Shown one piece after another: positions 1 through 8,631 of a stretch of DNA of 64,000 nt (positions are counted from its first letter, which is position 1; every line of letters begins with the position of its first letter). Below the pieces are notes generated by a model that was not told where the DNA came from, did no database searches, and saw only the letters and a list, made by a program, of their open reading frames with translations. The DNA lies in the NCBI GenBank assembly GCA_013360405.1, contig JABWBR010000005.1, positions 32,569 to 96,568 of the forward strand. Reading direction: 5' to 3'. This stretch comes from Saprospiraceae bacterium (lineage in GTDB: Bacteria > Bacteroidota > Bacteroidia > Chitinophagales > Saprospiraceae). A program made the position numbers and the translations under genes.

Positions 1-1
1 C

Positions 2-610
2 CGGGTTTCTGCAGACTATGCTGGATTAACCCATACCCGCTTTTCTGTCATAAAAGACAATAAAGCCCTGCCCGTATATGAAGTAAATATTCATGGCGAT
101 TACCAGGCGGCTAACCTGGCTACTGTGCTTCAAGCAGTAGACACACTCTCGGAAACAGGTTTTTTCGATCGCAAAGACGCCTCTGTTCGCGAAGGGCTTT
201 ATAGACTCAAGCCGCTTACCGGATTTATGGGCCGTTGGCAGGTATTGGGACGGGCGCCGCTGATTATCGCTGATAGCGCTCACAATGAAGCAGGACTCAA
301 ATGGGTTTTCAGCCAATTGGCAGGTTCTGTCTACCGGCAACTACACATCGTAACGGGTTTTGTCAATGACAAAGATATAGAACGGGTATTGCCGCTGTTC
401 CCCCCAAAGGCGGTTTATTATTTTGCGAAAGCAAATATACCTCGCGGCCTGGAGGCAGAATCGCTGCGGCAACTGGCCGCCACCTACCAACTGAATGGCA
501 AGGCCTATGTGTCTGTGAAAAATGCCCTGCGCGCCGCCAAACGCCATGCCTCACCCGATGATTTGATCCTGATTACAGGTAGCGTTTTTGTCGTAGCCGA
601 AACCCTGTAG
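2..610 (+). CDS. folC: Folylpolyglutamate synthase / dihydrofolate synthase, C-terminal part (5' end outside window)
   Basis: The reading frame is open from base 2, so this is the last ~202 residues of a longer protein (FolC is usually ~420-430 aa). FolC adds glutamate to folates in the cytoplasm, and in many bacteria also makes dihydrofolate from dihydropteroate. The visible part carries the Mur-ligase-type GDYQAANLATVLQA segment, then the C-terminal domain with the family motif around DSAHNEAGL (usual form DGAHN) and a late ILITGSVFVVAE strand (usual form GSLYLVGE). It ends at TAG 608-610 and converges on the glycosyltransferase gene across a heptamer repeat. The ATP-binding N-terminal half is not visible. 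Family assignment is confident. Confidence 0.9.
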   Translation, partial: RVSADYAGLTHTRFSVIKDNKALPVYEVNIHGDYQAANLATVLQAVDTLSETGFFDRKDASVREGLYRLKPLTGFMGRWQVLGRAPLIIADSAHNEAGLKWVFSQLAGSVYRQLHIVTGFVNDKDIERVLPLFPPKAVYYFAKANIPRGLEAESLRQLAATYQLNGKAYVSVKNALRAAKRHASPDDLILITGSVFVVAETL

Positions 611-617
611 GGTAAAC

Positions 618-645
618 GTTCACCGTTCACTGTTCACCGTTCACC
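618..645. repeat. Heptamer tandem array (GTTCACY x4) at a convergent junction
   Basis: Four consecutive 7-nt units, GTTCACC GTTCACT GTTCACC GTTCACC, fill the spacer between folC (stop at 610) and the glycosyltransferase gene. The last unit includes that gene's stop codon (TCA on + at 641-643). It is one of several short-unit arrays at tail-to-tail junctions in this window. It has no clear hairpin or T-run, so it is not a standard intrinsic terminator. Confidence 0.85.
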
Positions 646-1357
646 TCACGATATTGTATTTAATAATACACCATATCGCCCAAACCCCGTCTCTCCAGTT
701 GATTTTTTTGCCTTCCAGGTAAGTTCGTCCGTAATAGGAGATACCTACCTCGTATATCCTGACTCCGGGTATGCGCGCCACTTTGGCGGTGATTTCGGGT
801 TCGAAGCCAAATCTTTTTTCGACCAAGGCGATATCCTGGATTATTTCTCTTCTAAATAATTTATAGCAGCTTTCCATATCGGTGAGATTGAGGTTGGTAA
901 ACAGATTAGACAGGAAAGTGAGAAACCTGTTGCCCGCGTAGTGCCAGAAATACAATACCCGGTGGGCATTGCTGCCTACAAAACGCGAACCGTACACTAC
1001 GTCGGCATGGCCCGAGAGCATGGGCTCCAGCATTTGATTGTATTCGGCGGGGTCGTATTCGAGGTCGGCATCCTGAATGATGAGGTAGTCGCCGGTACTC
1101 ATGCGCAGGGCAGTCTGTACGGCAAACCCTTTGCCGAGATTGGTATCGTGGCTAATGTAATGTAAAGTGAAACCGGTTATGGCTTCTCTATATTTTGTGA
1201 CCACCTCGTGCGTCGCATCAGTAGAGCCGTCGTTTACAACAATTACTTCTTTTATCAGGCCTCGCGTCAGTTGAACATGGTCGATTTTATCCAGTATTTC
1301 CGCAATGGTGGCCGCTTCGTTATAAACCGGGATGATGATGGTCAGGGTTTGCGGCAT
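641..1357 (-). CDS. Glycosyltransferase family 2 (dolichyl-phosphate mannosyltransferase-like)
   Basis: This 238-residue single-domain GT-A protein probably transfers a sugar from a nucleotide donor to a lipid-phosphate or glycan acceptor at the inner face of the membrane. The N-terminus has the GT2 strand TIIIPVYNEAATI, the nucleotide-binding NDGSTD motif near residue 43 and the metal-binding QDADLEYDP (DXD-type) near residue 96. There is no C-terminal membrane segment, unlike many DPM1/GtrB homologues. The ATG at 1357 lies 11 nt downstream of the PQQ-dehydrogenase stop, so it is the last gene of the minus-strand operon that starts with DUF4956. The acceptor is unknown. Confidence 0.88.
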   Translation of the reverse strand: MPQTLTIIIPVYNEAATIAEILDKIDHVQLTRGLIKEVIVVNDGSTDATHEVVTKYREAITGFTLHYISHDTNLGKGFAVQTALRMSTGDYLIIQDADLEYDPAEYNQMLEPMLSGHADVVYGSRFVGSNAHRVLYFWHYAGNRFLTFLSNLFTNLNLTDMESCYKLFRREIIQDIALVEKRFGFEPEITAKVARIPGVRIYEVGISYYGRTYLEGKKINWRDGVWAIWCIIKYNIVR

Positions 1358-1368
1358 CTATTTTTTTT

Positions 1369-4107
1369 TTACAATATTATTATTTTTCCAACATAGGTAT
1401 TTTTTTCATGGGTGACACGGTAAAAGTACAGGCCTGTGTCCAGATGAGCTACGTCAATATGGATTGTCGTATTTTCACCCGGAACGGTAGCCAGCGAACT
1501 CTTTACCCGCCTGATGCCGCTTTGGTCAAACAATTCAATACCTGTTGTAGTATCAACGGCTTCTTTTAATGCAACCCAAAACTGCCCCATATCAACCGGA
1601 TTGGGATATACTTTGATGGGAGTTACTGCTGGATAATTGACAGCCTCCAAGTTAGAAAAGCTCAGCGTTTGGTCCTTTCGCCAGGCTTTTATGCGATATA
1701 TATTAGCTCCGCGAACGGGATGCGTATCGTAAAATGATAAGATGGTGGATGAAGAAGGAATATCGTACACAGCGCCGATACGATGAAAATGAAAGAAATC
1801 GTTGGTGCGTTGTATTTCAAAAGAATCTACATCTTGGAGTAAATCGACCTGCCAAGTTAATTGAACCCTATCCGGAATAGCCTCTGCATTCAGGTAAAGC
1901 CACTGTAATGGAGGATTGCCACTGCAATCGGGGTAGATATTACGCGTACTTGTTCCGGAAAGCCCCTGCGGATCGGTTACGGTAAGTTCTACACGCAGCC
2001 AGTAATCTTCGCCGTCGCAACCAATAGCGTTGACAAGCAAATACGTTTCCAGGTCGTAGATGGGCGGGTCTGGATGGTAGTGGGCATTGTGCTGAAGATA
2101 AGTGCGCCATTCGTAAGTGAGGTTCTCCTCGTTGCTTTCCGCATCGCTAACCGCTGCTTTCAAGTCGAGTACAAAACTCGTCTCCGGAGGAAACCGGTCT
2201 CCATTTTGAATACTTGAGATGTAAACCTCCGGAGGTGTATTGTTGAAGCCGATTATTTTCTCGGTAGTCCCCGACAATCCTGCTGTGTCGGTCACTGTAA
2301 GTTTTACGGTATAACCGACAGGTGAAGGGTTGGTGCCGGTATAGGTATGAGTGGGTTCGGGTTCAGCGCTGGTGGAGCCGTCGCCAAAATCCCAGTGGTA
2401 TTGCGCAATGGGACCGTCGTCTGTAGATGAGTTGGCACTAAATTGAATTGTAAGCGGGCCCGGGCCGAAATCGCGGTCGCTCTCAATAACGGCTACCGGC
2501 GGTGGGTTGCCCCCATAGCTTATTTTTCGAACATGGCCGTCTAAATTGATATAATACAGCAACCCGTTGGCCGGATTTAAGGCCAGATGTATAATGTCTT
2601 TGGCAAAAACGTGAAAGGGTTGCACGGACTTTAACTGGTTGTTTTCATCAAAATCGAAAACCTTGATCCACCCGCTGAAATCGACGCCAAAATACTTGCC
2701 GCGGTAAATTTCAGGGTATTGGTCGGCAGTGTAGAAAACGCCGGCGAGGCTTGAAAAACCCCCGAAAATCTCTCCTTCAATAGTCGAAAGCGAATCGGCT
2801 AAGCTGATCCCGGTAGGATGACCCAGTTCGTGAAAGGTCATCACTTCTGTTCTGACAGGCGGGTTCCATTGGCTATTGCTCCATATTATAGCGGGCATTT
2901 GCAGTTCCCACACAGGCAATGAATCTGGGATAGCTATCAACGGATTGCAGGGATTGGGGTGGAAGATCTCCCCGGTTGGCGTAGGAAGCGCCATCAGGTC
3001 CTTAAACGTTAAATAAGCTTGATCACAGCCGTTTTCACCATACAACGGATTAGGGGCATCGGGGTGGGGAGGGCTGCCGGCCAGGAAAAACCCCCATTCC
3101 CAGTATAAACCCTCAAATAGCGGCCAGCCGAAATTGAGCCCTGCGGTGTCGGCGATACTGATTTCCTCCCAGCTACCATTGCCTACATCGCCAATATAGA
3201 TGTCGCCGGGGTCGCCAAACTGCGGGTAATGGTTGCCGGTACCCGGTCTCACTATTATCCGGTAAGGGTTTCTAAACCCCATAGCCCAGATACGCGATTG
3301 GGGTGAGCGGGGGGCCGAGGCATCGTAATATGGATTGGAAGGCAAGCCGTCGCCGGTTTCCGGGTCAATGCGCAGTACCTTACCATTCAGGTTGTTTTTG
3401 TATTGTGCGCGGTAAGAACCCAAATCCTGGTTGGGGGTCATGATGCCGGCCTGGATGGCCTGAGAGGCTAAAGTACCGTATTGGTCGCCGCCTTTATCGG
3501 GGCCCACGCTGCTGGAGCCGTCGCCGCAGGATACGAGCAAGGTGCCGTCGTTGGCTGTGACAAGACTGCCCAACCCGTGAAACTCCCAGGTGATCGGAAT
3601 ACCGTCGCCGGCAGTAAGCCCCAGCAATATTTGCCGACTGCCGGGCACTACCGTGCTGAAATTGGTTGCTGCATCAGCCTGATAACGCGTCACTCTGCCA
3701 AATGTGGCTTGAAAGGTGACCGTGGAGTCGGGGTCGTATGTTGGCGTGCCATAGTTATGATAGTAGTGTAAATCAACAGCATAGAGCAAATAGAAATAAC
3801 CGTTGGATATAAAATCGCGGTCGAGCGCAAAACCCATCAACCCGTGATCTTTCCAATTGCTAACTTCTTCCTGAATGTCAATCAGGGGTTGTGTTTGCAG
3901 GGCGCCGTTAGCACTCAAAAGACGGACGACGCCTTTTTTTTGCCAGATATACCCCTGGCCGGCAGCATCAAAGACGATGCCCGTTGGAAAATCGAGATTC
4001 GACAGTATTTTCTGATCGTAAAAATCTGTGGGTAGCACTTGTGCCTGTATCCAAAAAGGGATCAATAACAAGAAGTTACCTAACCACAGACACACTTTGC
4101 TGCGCAT
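1369..4107 (-). CDS. Secreted PQQ-type (glucose/sorbosone) dehydrogenase-like protein with PKD domain and T9SS sorting domain
   Basis: 912 residues from the ATG at 4107. The open frame continues to a TTG at 4134, but the signal peptide (MRSK then a hydrophobic stretch ending IQAQ) begins at the ATG. Residues ~25-490 resemble the soluble PQQ sugar dehydrogenase six-bladed propeller (blocks around DHGLMGFALD, GDGSSSVGPDKGGDQ and MGFRNPYRI). A PKD domain follows (YHWDFGDGSTS), then a second Ig-like region with ENLTYEWRT, an FN3-like region and a C-terminal T9SS domain (IKVYPNPVD ... GLYFYRVT). The protein is therefore probably exported through the type IX system and attached or released outside. 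Sugar oxidation is inferred from the family; the substrate cannot be told. It lies 30 nt after the CotH gene in one operon. Confidence 0.85.
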   Translation of the reverse strand: MRSKVCLWLGNFLLLIPFWIQAQVLPTDFYDQKILSNLDFPTGIVFDAAGQGYIWQKKGVVRLLSANGALQTQPLIDIQEEVSNWKDHGLMGFALDRDFISNGYFYLLYAVDLHYYHNYGTPTYDPDSTVTFQATFGRVTRYQADAATNFSTVVPGSRQILLGLTAGDGIPITWEFHGLGSLVTANDGTLLVSCGDGSSSVGPDKGGDQYGTLASQAIQAGIMTPNQDLGSYRAQYKNNLNGKVLRIDPETGDGLPSNPYYDASAPRSPQSRIWAMGFRNPYRIIVRPGTGNHYPQFGDPGDIYIGDVGNGSWEEISIADTAGLNFGWPLFEGLYWEWGFFLAGSPPHPDAPNPLYGENGCDQAYLTFKDLMALPTPTGEIFHPNPCNPLIAIPDSLPVWELQMPAIIWSNSQWNPPVRTEVMTFHELGHPTGISLADSLSTIEGEIFGGFSSLAGVFYTADQYPEIYRGKYFGVDFSGWIKVFDFDENNQLKSVQPFHVFAKDIIHLALNPANGLLYYINLDGHVRKISYGGNPPPVAVIESDRDFGPGPLTIQFSANSSTDDGPIAQYHWDFGDGSTSAEPEPTHTYTGTNPSPVGYTVKLTVTDTAGLSGTTEKIIGFNNTPPEVYISSIQNGDRFPPETSFVLDLKAAVSDAESNEENLTYEWRTYLQHNAHYHPDPPIYDLETYLLVNAIGCDGEDYWLRVELTVTDPQGLSGTSTRNIYPDCSGNPPLQWLYLNAEAIPDRVQLTWQVDLLQDVDSFEIQRTNDFFHFHRIGAVYDIPSSSTILSFYDTHPVRGANIYRIKAWRKDQTLSFSNLEAVNYPAVTPIKVYPNPVDMGQFWVALKEAVDTTTGIELFDQSGIRRVKSSLATVPGENTTIHIDVAHLDTGLYFYRVTHEKNTYVGKIIIL

Positions 4108-4137
4108 GGTTTGTTGTAGTTTTTTTTTGAACAAAAT

Positions 4138-7100
4138 TTAGCGTGTTATATATTTTTGTGCTAATTGCAGGCTGGAGCCGGGTGAAATAGCATATAACCG
4201 CTTGATATTTTGTGAAGTATAACGTTCAACTATGATTTTGCTACCGCCAAATTCCGGCTTTTTTTGATAAGCTGTAAATCCCTGGGTGCAATCTTTGATT
4301 TGTATGTCCCGAATATATAACGTCGACAAGTCTTTAGATGCTGTGGCAATGTTCGAGTTATTTATTTGGCAATTCACTACGGTGACGTCGCTGTTTTCTC
4401 CGACGCTGATGCCTTTATCGCCGTTGTATTCCATGCGACAGCCTTTAAGTGATATTACGCTTCCCGAAAAATCGACGCCGTCATTGACTGTATGCCCAAA
4501 GTAGGATTGATTGATTTCTCCTGTGCAGAAATCGCTGTCGAAGGCATCAGATGTCGTATTTTGAAAGTGGGTGTATTCTACCAAAAAGTTACTCCTAATG
4601 GTGTTTAAGCCGTCTTCAGATAAATTATTAATGAAACTGCAATGGCTAAAGGTTGCATCCGATTCGTATAAGGTGACCGCGCCGGTCAAGGTCCAGCCTT
4701 GATAAGAGAGATTTCGAAGCCCGTCAAAAACGGCATAGCGGAATACGGATTTTTCACCGGCTTCAAGCACCGTAAAACCCTGGCCGCTGCGGTCACTTGA
4801 TATGACTTTTACGGGCGCCTCCTCCGTACCGATCATTTGCACCGGCGATTTGCTGATAAAAAAGGCGCCTTGCACGAAGTCGAGCACCGCCCCGGCTTCA
4901 ACTACTATCCGGTAACCGAGGGGAATGACGACAGGCTTGTCGATTTGCCTGGTACCGGCTTTGAAAGTAACAACTTTGTCTTTGACGGTATACCAACTAT
5001 TGGTTTGCAAATTTACTTTCTTAAAAAGTTGTTGTGCCGCCGTACTGGGTAATGGCAGCGGCCACTTGATGATGGGCGCTTCATAAAGCGTGTCAATACC
5101 CAACGGCTTGAAAAACACAATTTTAGCGGAATGCGGAATCGCAATCGACTGGGTGATTTCAGGGCCTTGCAAGGCTTGAGCTTCAGAAGCCAGGTAGCGC
5201 ACCGATTGAAAATCCCGGATCATGGAGTCGCGCCGCAAGCGGGTTAGCAGCTTGCGTGCAGGTAACCCAGGAAGGATGACATGCTTGGAAAGGGTCTGCG
5301 TCATCATGCCCTCCACGCCGCTGTAACCCACTACTTCTATAGGAAAACTATGGGTATTAGACAGCATAACCTGTTGCTGCCCTTGTCCGGCAGACAATTG
5401 CCTGGCTTTAAGGCTTTGTCTGTTCACCGGCATTAATAGCGAGCGAATGATAGCGGCGTAATTGGAGAAATCGTTTATACCGGTCTGATATTCGGGAAAT
5501 TCCATCTGCAGCCAATTCAGCCGGGCAGCCCATCCGGGCTCTATTTGGTCAAAAAAAGACTTAAGGTATACCGGCGATGCAAATTGTGCCAGGTATTGCA
5601 CATAGTTGGCGGTAAATGTGCTGTCGAGGAAAAGACCTGAGATTAAATCGTTTTGATTAAAACTCGCCGGGTGCATAGCGCCTTCTCCCAGCATCACAGG
5701 GTGGGAGGGGGGCGCCTCTCCGAATCCGTCGAACCCGATGGGCTCCAGTTTGCTGCTCACCGGGTTGTAATAGAAGCGCTGGTTGTGCCATATTGTGCCG
5801 TGGTGAGCGCCCAGCACATCGCAGATGGCCAGGTATTTCGCCATACGCTTGAGGTCGAATATCTCTTCCGGCGGTTTCAGCCCATACTTGTATTGGGTCA
5901 TCAGGATTTGTGCTTGCTCGAATTGTCGGCTTAGATCACTCGAAGAAGCTACGCGTTTTTCTCTAAAAGCTTGTATGTCGGCGTTATAACGGTCCATGGC
6001 GGAATGCCCCAGGTCGTAGCGCACATAACCTTGCTCGTTGAGCTGACTTTTGATGCCGCCCCAGAATCCTTCTTCCGAAAATTTCACGATGGGCCCTTCG
6101 CGCCGGTTGCGGTATTCAACCACTTCTTTTTCAAAATGCTCTTCTACGGCATAAATCCCGAGCGATTGGTCGTTGAGTTTCAGTTCGGCGAAGTCGTAGC
6201 GGGTAGTAAGGATATCTTCCCGTTCAAGCCATTGATGGAACAGCCATTCGTGCAAAAAATACCGGGTTGCCGGTGTATGCACTGAAAACGTGAGCAGGCG
6301 GTTCCAGCCCCGGGCGCCTTCAACCTGGATGCGGAACGACCATTTATTTCCCTGTAGGTGGTCGAGCCAGTCGCCTTTTAGCCGCACGGAAACAGGAATA
6401 TCTCCTGTAGAGTCTTTAATGACGCCGTCTACCCAATTGCTGGTTTCTGCTTCCAGAATACCGTTGCGCAGCGCTTGTTCGCGGTCTTTTTCTATTTTTT
6501 TTAAATCGTCAGATTTTATGCGGAGGGAAATAGTTTGCGGTTGAAAAGCTGTCGTATCTGTTGGATTTATCTGCTCAATGCGAAAGTCGTCAAAATAGGT
6601 ATCGAGAAAACCGTTGGTATACACATAGATATCGACCCGGTCCGCTTTTTTTCCAAAAGGTAGCGTAAAACGCAGGATGAGTTCTTCCCAGCCGTTATCC
6701 TGTGAACTGATCTGGTCGGTCTCCATGTAGAAATCGACTTCTCCCGATACTTTCAGAGCTAATTTGCCTTCCTGGTATTGGTTTTTAAATCGCCATACGC
6801 TGACGCGATAGGAGCGGCCTGGCTCGGGGGCCGTCATTTGGTAGCCGAAGCCGTATTGGGCGCCTTGTGCTTTGGGCGCCTTGCAGGCATATTGCCCCGA
6901 TTTCGCTCTGTCACTGCTCCGCAGTTCACCCTTGCTGAAGTTGCCTCCTTGTCCGATGAAATGATCGCCTCGCACCCTTTCGGCGTCACAGGATATCACC
7001 AGCGATTGACTTTGCGAAGCGTGGCGTTGAAGCAAAATGGCGACAGCAGCAACTATGACGACCAGCAAAAGGCCAATAACCCAAAACCGCCTGCCGGGAC

Positions 7101-7140
7101 TTTGGTGTAAATGTTCCTTATCGCGGTTGGCAATAATCAT
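4138..7140 (-). CDS. CotH-kinase-family membrane protein with C-terminal right-handed beta-helix
   Basis: 1000 residues. An N-terminal signal anchor (FWVIGLLLVVIVAAVAILL, ~19-37) is followed by a carbohydrate-binding-like beta region (~45-195), then the CotH domain (~200-560) with the VRLKGDWLDHLQG entry motif and the catalytic-loop-like ICDVLGAHHGTIWHNQRFY ... GFDGFGE, whose Asp fits the metal-binding position. Residues ~760-980 are short irregular repeats with N, G and D turns (SHCSFINN, GCRMEYNG, NCQINNSN), typical of a parallel beta-helix. CotH proteins are atypical kinases that phosphorylate surface proteins. The start codon overlaps the DUF4956 stop as ATGA. CotH and DUF4956 commonly sit with a VTC polyphosphate polymerase; none is present here. 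The substrate is unknown. Confidence 0.85.
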   Translation of the reverse strand: MIIANRDKEHLHQSPGRRFWVIGLLLVVIVAAVAILLQRHASQSQSLVISCDAERVRGDHFIGQGGNFSKGELRSSDRAKSGQYACKAPKAQGAQYGFGYQMTAPEPGRSYRVSVWRFKNQYQEGKLALKVSGEVDFYMETDQISSQDNGWEELILRFTLPFGKKADRVDIYVYTNGFLDTYFDDFRIEQINPTDTTAFQPQTISLRIKSDDLKKIEKDREQALRNGILEAETSNWVDGVIKDSTGDIPVSVRLKGDWLDHLQGNKWSFRIQVEGARGWNRLLTFSVHTPATRYFLHEWLFHQWLEREDILTTRYDFAELKLNDQSLGIYAVEEHFEKEVVEYRNRREGPIVKFSEEGFWGGIKSQLNEQGYVRYDLGHSAMDRYNADIQAFREKRVASSSDLSRQFEQAQILMTQYKYGLKPPEEIFDLKRMAKYLAICDVLGAHHGTIWHNQRFYYNPVSSKLEPIGFDGFGEAPPSHPVMLGEGAMHPASFNQNDLISGLFLDSTFTANYVQYLAQFASPVYLKSFFDQIEPGWAARLNWLQMEFPEYQTGINDFSNYAAIIRSLLMPVNRQSLKARQLSAGQGQQQVMLSNTHSFPIEVVGYSGVEGMMTQTLSKHVILPGLPARKLLTRLRRDSMIRDFQSVRYLASEAQALQGPEITQSIAIPHSAKIVFFKPLGIDTLYEAPIIKWPLPLPSTAAQQLFKKVNLQTNSWYTVKDKVVTFKAGTRQIDKPVVIPLGYRIVVEAGAVLDFVQGAFFISKSPVQMIGTEEAPVKVISSDRSGQGFTVLEAGEKSVFRYAVFDGLRNLSYQGWTLTGAVTLYESDATFSHCSFINNLSEDGLNTIRSNFLVEYTHFQNTTSDAFDSDFCTGEINQSYFGHTVNDGVDFSGSVISLKGCRMEYNGDKGISVGENSDVTVVNCQINNSNIATASKDLSTLYIRDIQIKDCTQGFTAYQKKPEFGGSKIIVERYTSQNIKRLYAISPGSSLQLAQKYITR

Positions 7141-7826
7141 AACATCAGGGCGGGTTGTTCTACGATGGAGATGCGGGTATTGGCAGCAAAAAGTAGTACC
7201 TCGTCTTTTAGTGCGGCCAATTGCGCCACGTCGTCGGCTTTGCCGAGGAAACTGGCGTCCAAGCCGCTTTCGCCGGCGTCTACTCGCTTGAGTTCAACAT
7301 AAGACAGGTGTTTGCCCATAATAGCGGCAAGTCCGTTGAGATCGGCACTATCGGTGTGAATATGAATGATGAGCTTGTTTTGCGATTGGAAGGCGCGTTT
7401 ACCCCAAAGCCGTTGTCCGGCATACAGTAAAATAATCATGAGTGAAAAAGCTACCGCCCCCAGGATGGGTTGATTGGCGCCGCCGGCAAGACCAAGTCCG
7501 ACGGCAATAAACAAAAAAGTGAGTTCTTCGGGGTCTTTTATAGCTGCCCGGTATCTCACGATCGACAAAGCCCCCACCAACCCCAGCGAGAGGGCTATTG
7601 ACGACTTGATGATCATGATGATGAGCAGCGTCCCCAACGCCAGCGGCATAAAGTTGGCGGCAAAACGGCTACGGTTGGAAAGTGCATTGCCGTATCGGAT
7701 ATAATACCAACGCAATATGCCTGCAAGCACGGCCGTGGTGATCACGTTGACCAGGAATTCGTCGAAAGGCATATTGTTGGAAAATTCCTGGATGTATCTT
7801 TCCTGCAACTGTTGGAGGATATTCAT
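7137..7826 (-). CDS. DUF4956 domain-containing membrane protein
   Basis: 229 residues with about four membrane segments in the first 150 residues, including the family block LSLGLVGALSIVRYRAAIKDPEELTFLFIAVGLG, quoted here only as the landmarks GLVGALSIVRYR and IKDPEELTFLF. The C-terminal ~80 residues form a soluble ACT-like or ferredoxin-like tail ending in RISIVEQPALML. The biochemical function is unknown; DUF4956 proteins are known mainly as partners of CotH and VTC polyphosphate polymerases. It is the first gene of the minus-strand operon and is coupled to CotH by a 4-nt ATGA overlap. No good TAnnTTTG box lies in the 100 nt upstream; TAAATTTA is the nearest match. Confidence 0.85.
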   Translation of the reverse strand: MNILQQLQERYIQEFSNNMPFDEFLVNVITTAVLAGILRWYYIRYGNALSNRSRFAANFMPLALGTLLIIMIIKSSIALSLGLVGALSIVRYRAAIKDPEELTFLFIAVGLGLAGGANQPILGAVAFSLMIILLYAGQRLWGKRAFQSQNKLIIHIHTDSADLNGLAAIMGKHLSYVELKRVDAGESGLDASFLGKADDVAQLAALKDEVLLFAANTRISIVEQPALML

Positions 7827-7914
7827 ATTGTATGCTTGCTTTAGCGCGGGGGTAAATTTAAGGGTTATAACTGATAATCCATACCAGAATTTAACCGACC
7901 TTTACATTTTCTGA

Positions 7915-7922
7915 CATCTTTG
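7915..7922 (+). promoter_or_regulatory. Candidate -7 promoter box (CATCTTTG) of the coiled-coil protein gene
   Basis: CATCTTTG differs at one base from the Bacteroidota consensus TAnnTTTG and is followed by CACT and the ATG at 7927. The box ends only 4 nt before the start codon, the same layout as upstream of purM. No convincing -33 TTG was found at 19-nt spacing, so confidence is modest. Confidence 0.45.
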
Positions 7923-7926
7923 CACT

Positions 7927-8604
7927 ATGCCGCGTTATTCTTTAAACTACCTGCTTTTTTGGCTTTTGCTGGGTTTGGCAAGCATGCTGATCCTCACAAG
8001 GATAGTTCCCCAACTGCGCTTTTTCTTTCCTGTCCTCTTATTGATTTTGATAATAATTTGGGGGATTTGGGCCTGGAGGGAGTGGTCAAAACGGCAAGCT
8101 TTTGAAAACTCGAAAGAAGGCGCTATCCATAGCAAAATCAATTTTTGCCGGGAAGAAATCAATCGCAATAAAAAAGAGATTGCCGATATTTTGGAAAATA
8201 TCGCCGAACTAACCACCCGGCTCAACGAAAATATAGAATTGACAGCCGCTTACCGCCAGGAAACTACGGCACTGATCAATGATTTTAAAAAGGAACAACA
8301 ACTACGCACCGCCCGCATCGATTTTTACGAAACGTGCATCAGAAAACTGGAGGCCCTGCTTCATCACCAACAGATGGCCCAAACGCTGGCCCGGAAAAAG
8401 GAAAAGCTCAAGCAATTGAAGGAACAGAATTACGAGACGCTTGCCGATATGGAGGCGCTGCGATCAGACGTAGAATTCGATGCCTTTTATCTCGATACCA
8501 TTGACGAGCTCTCCAGCCGCATGTCGCGTAGCACCACCGTAGACGACGCCGAAGGCCTGCGCATCGAATTGGAAAAGATGACCCGCGAGATGAAAAACCT
8601 GTAG
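7927..8604 (+). CDS. Conserved-type hypothetical protein: two membrane helices plus long coiled coil
   Basis: 225 residues. Two hydrophobic helices (about 7-24 and 33-50) form a hairpin anchor, followed by ~170 charged residues with heptad-like spacing of L, I and A (EEINRNKKEIADILENIAEL onward), strongly predicted as coiled coil. I recognise no enzymatic motif and no family. The layout suggests an inner-membrane-anchored cytoplasmic scaffold or spacer, but that is inference. It is a single gene, divergent from the DUF4956 operon and convergent with rocD across 27 nt holding a weak GGGG-TTCA-CCCC hairpin. Codon use looks like its neighbours. Confidence 0.7.
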   Translation: MPRYSLNYLLFWLLLGLASMLILTRIVPQLRFFFPVLLLILIIIWGIWAWREWSKRQAFENSKEGAIHSKINFCREEINRNKKEIADILENIAELTTRLNENIELTAAYRQETTALINDFKKEQQLRTARIDFYETCIRKLEALLHHQQMAQTLARKKEKLKQLKEQNYETLADMEALRSDVEFDAFYLDTIDELSSRMSRSTTVDDAEGLRIELEKMTREMKNL

Positions 8605-8631
8605 CATTGGGGTTCACCCCCGACATGCAAA

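Noticed and set aside
1360..1371. T10-type homopolymer between GT2 and dehydrogenase genes as phase-variation site
   Set aside because: It lies between stop and start codons, so slippage would not change either protein; at most it affects the short spacer.
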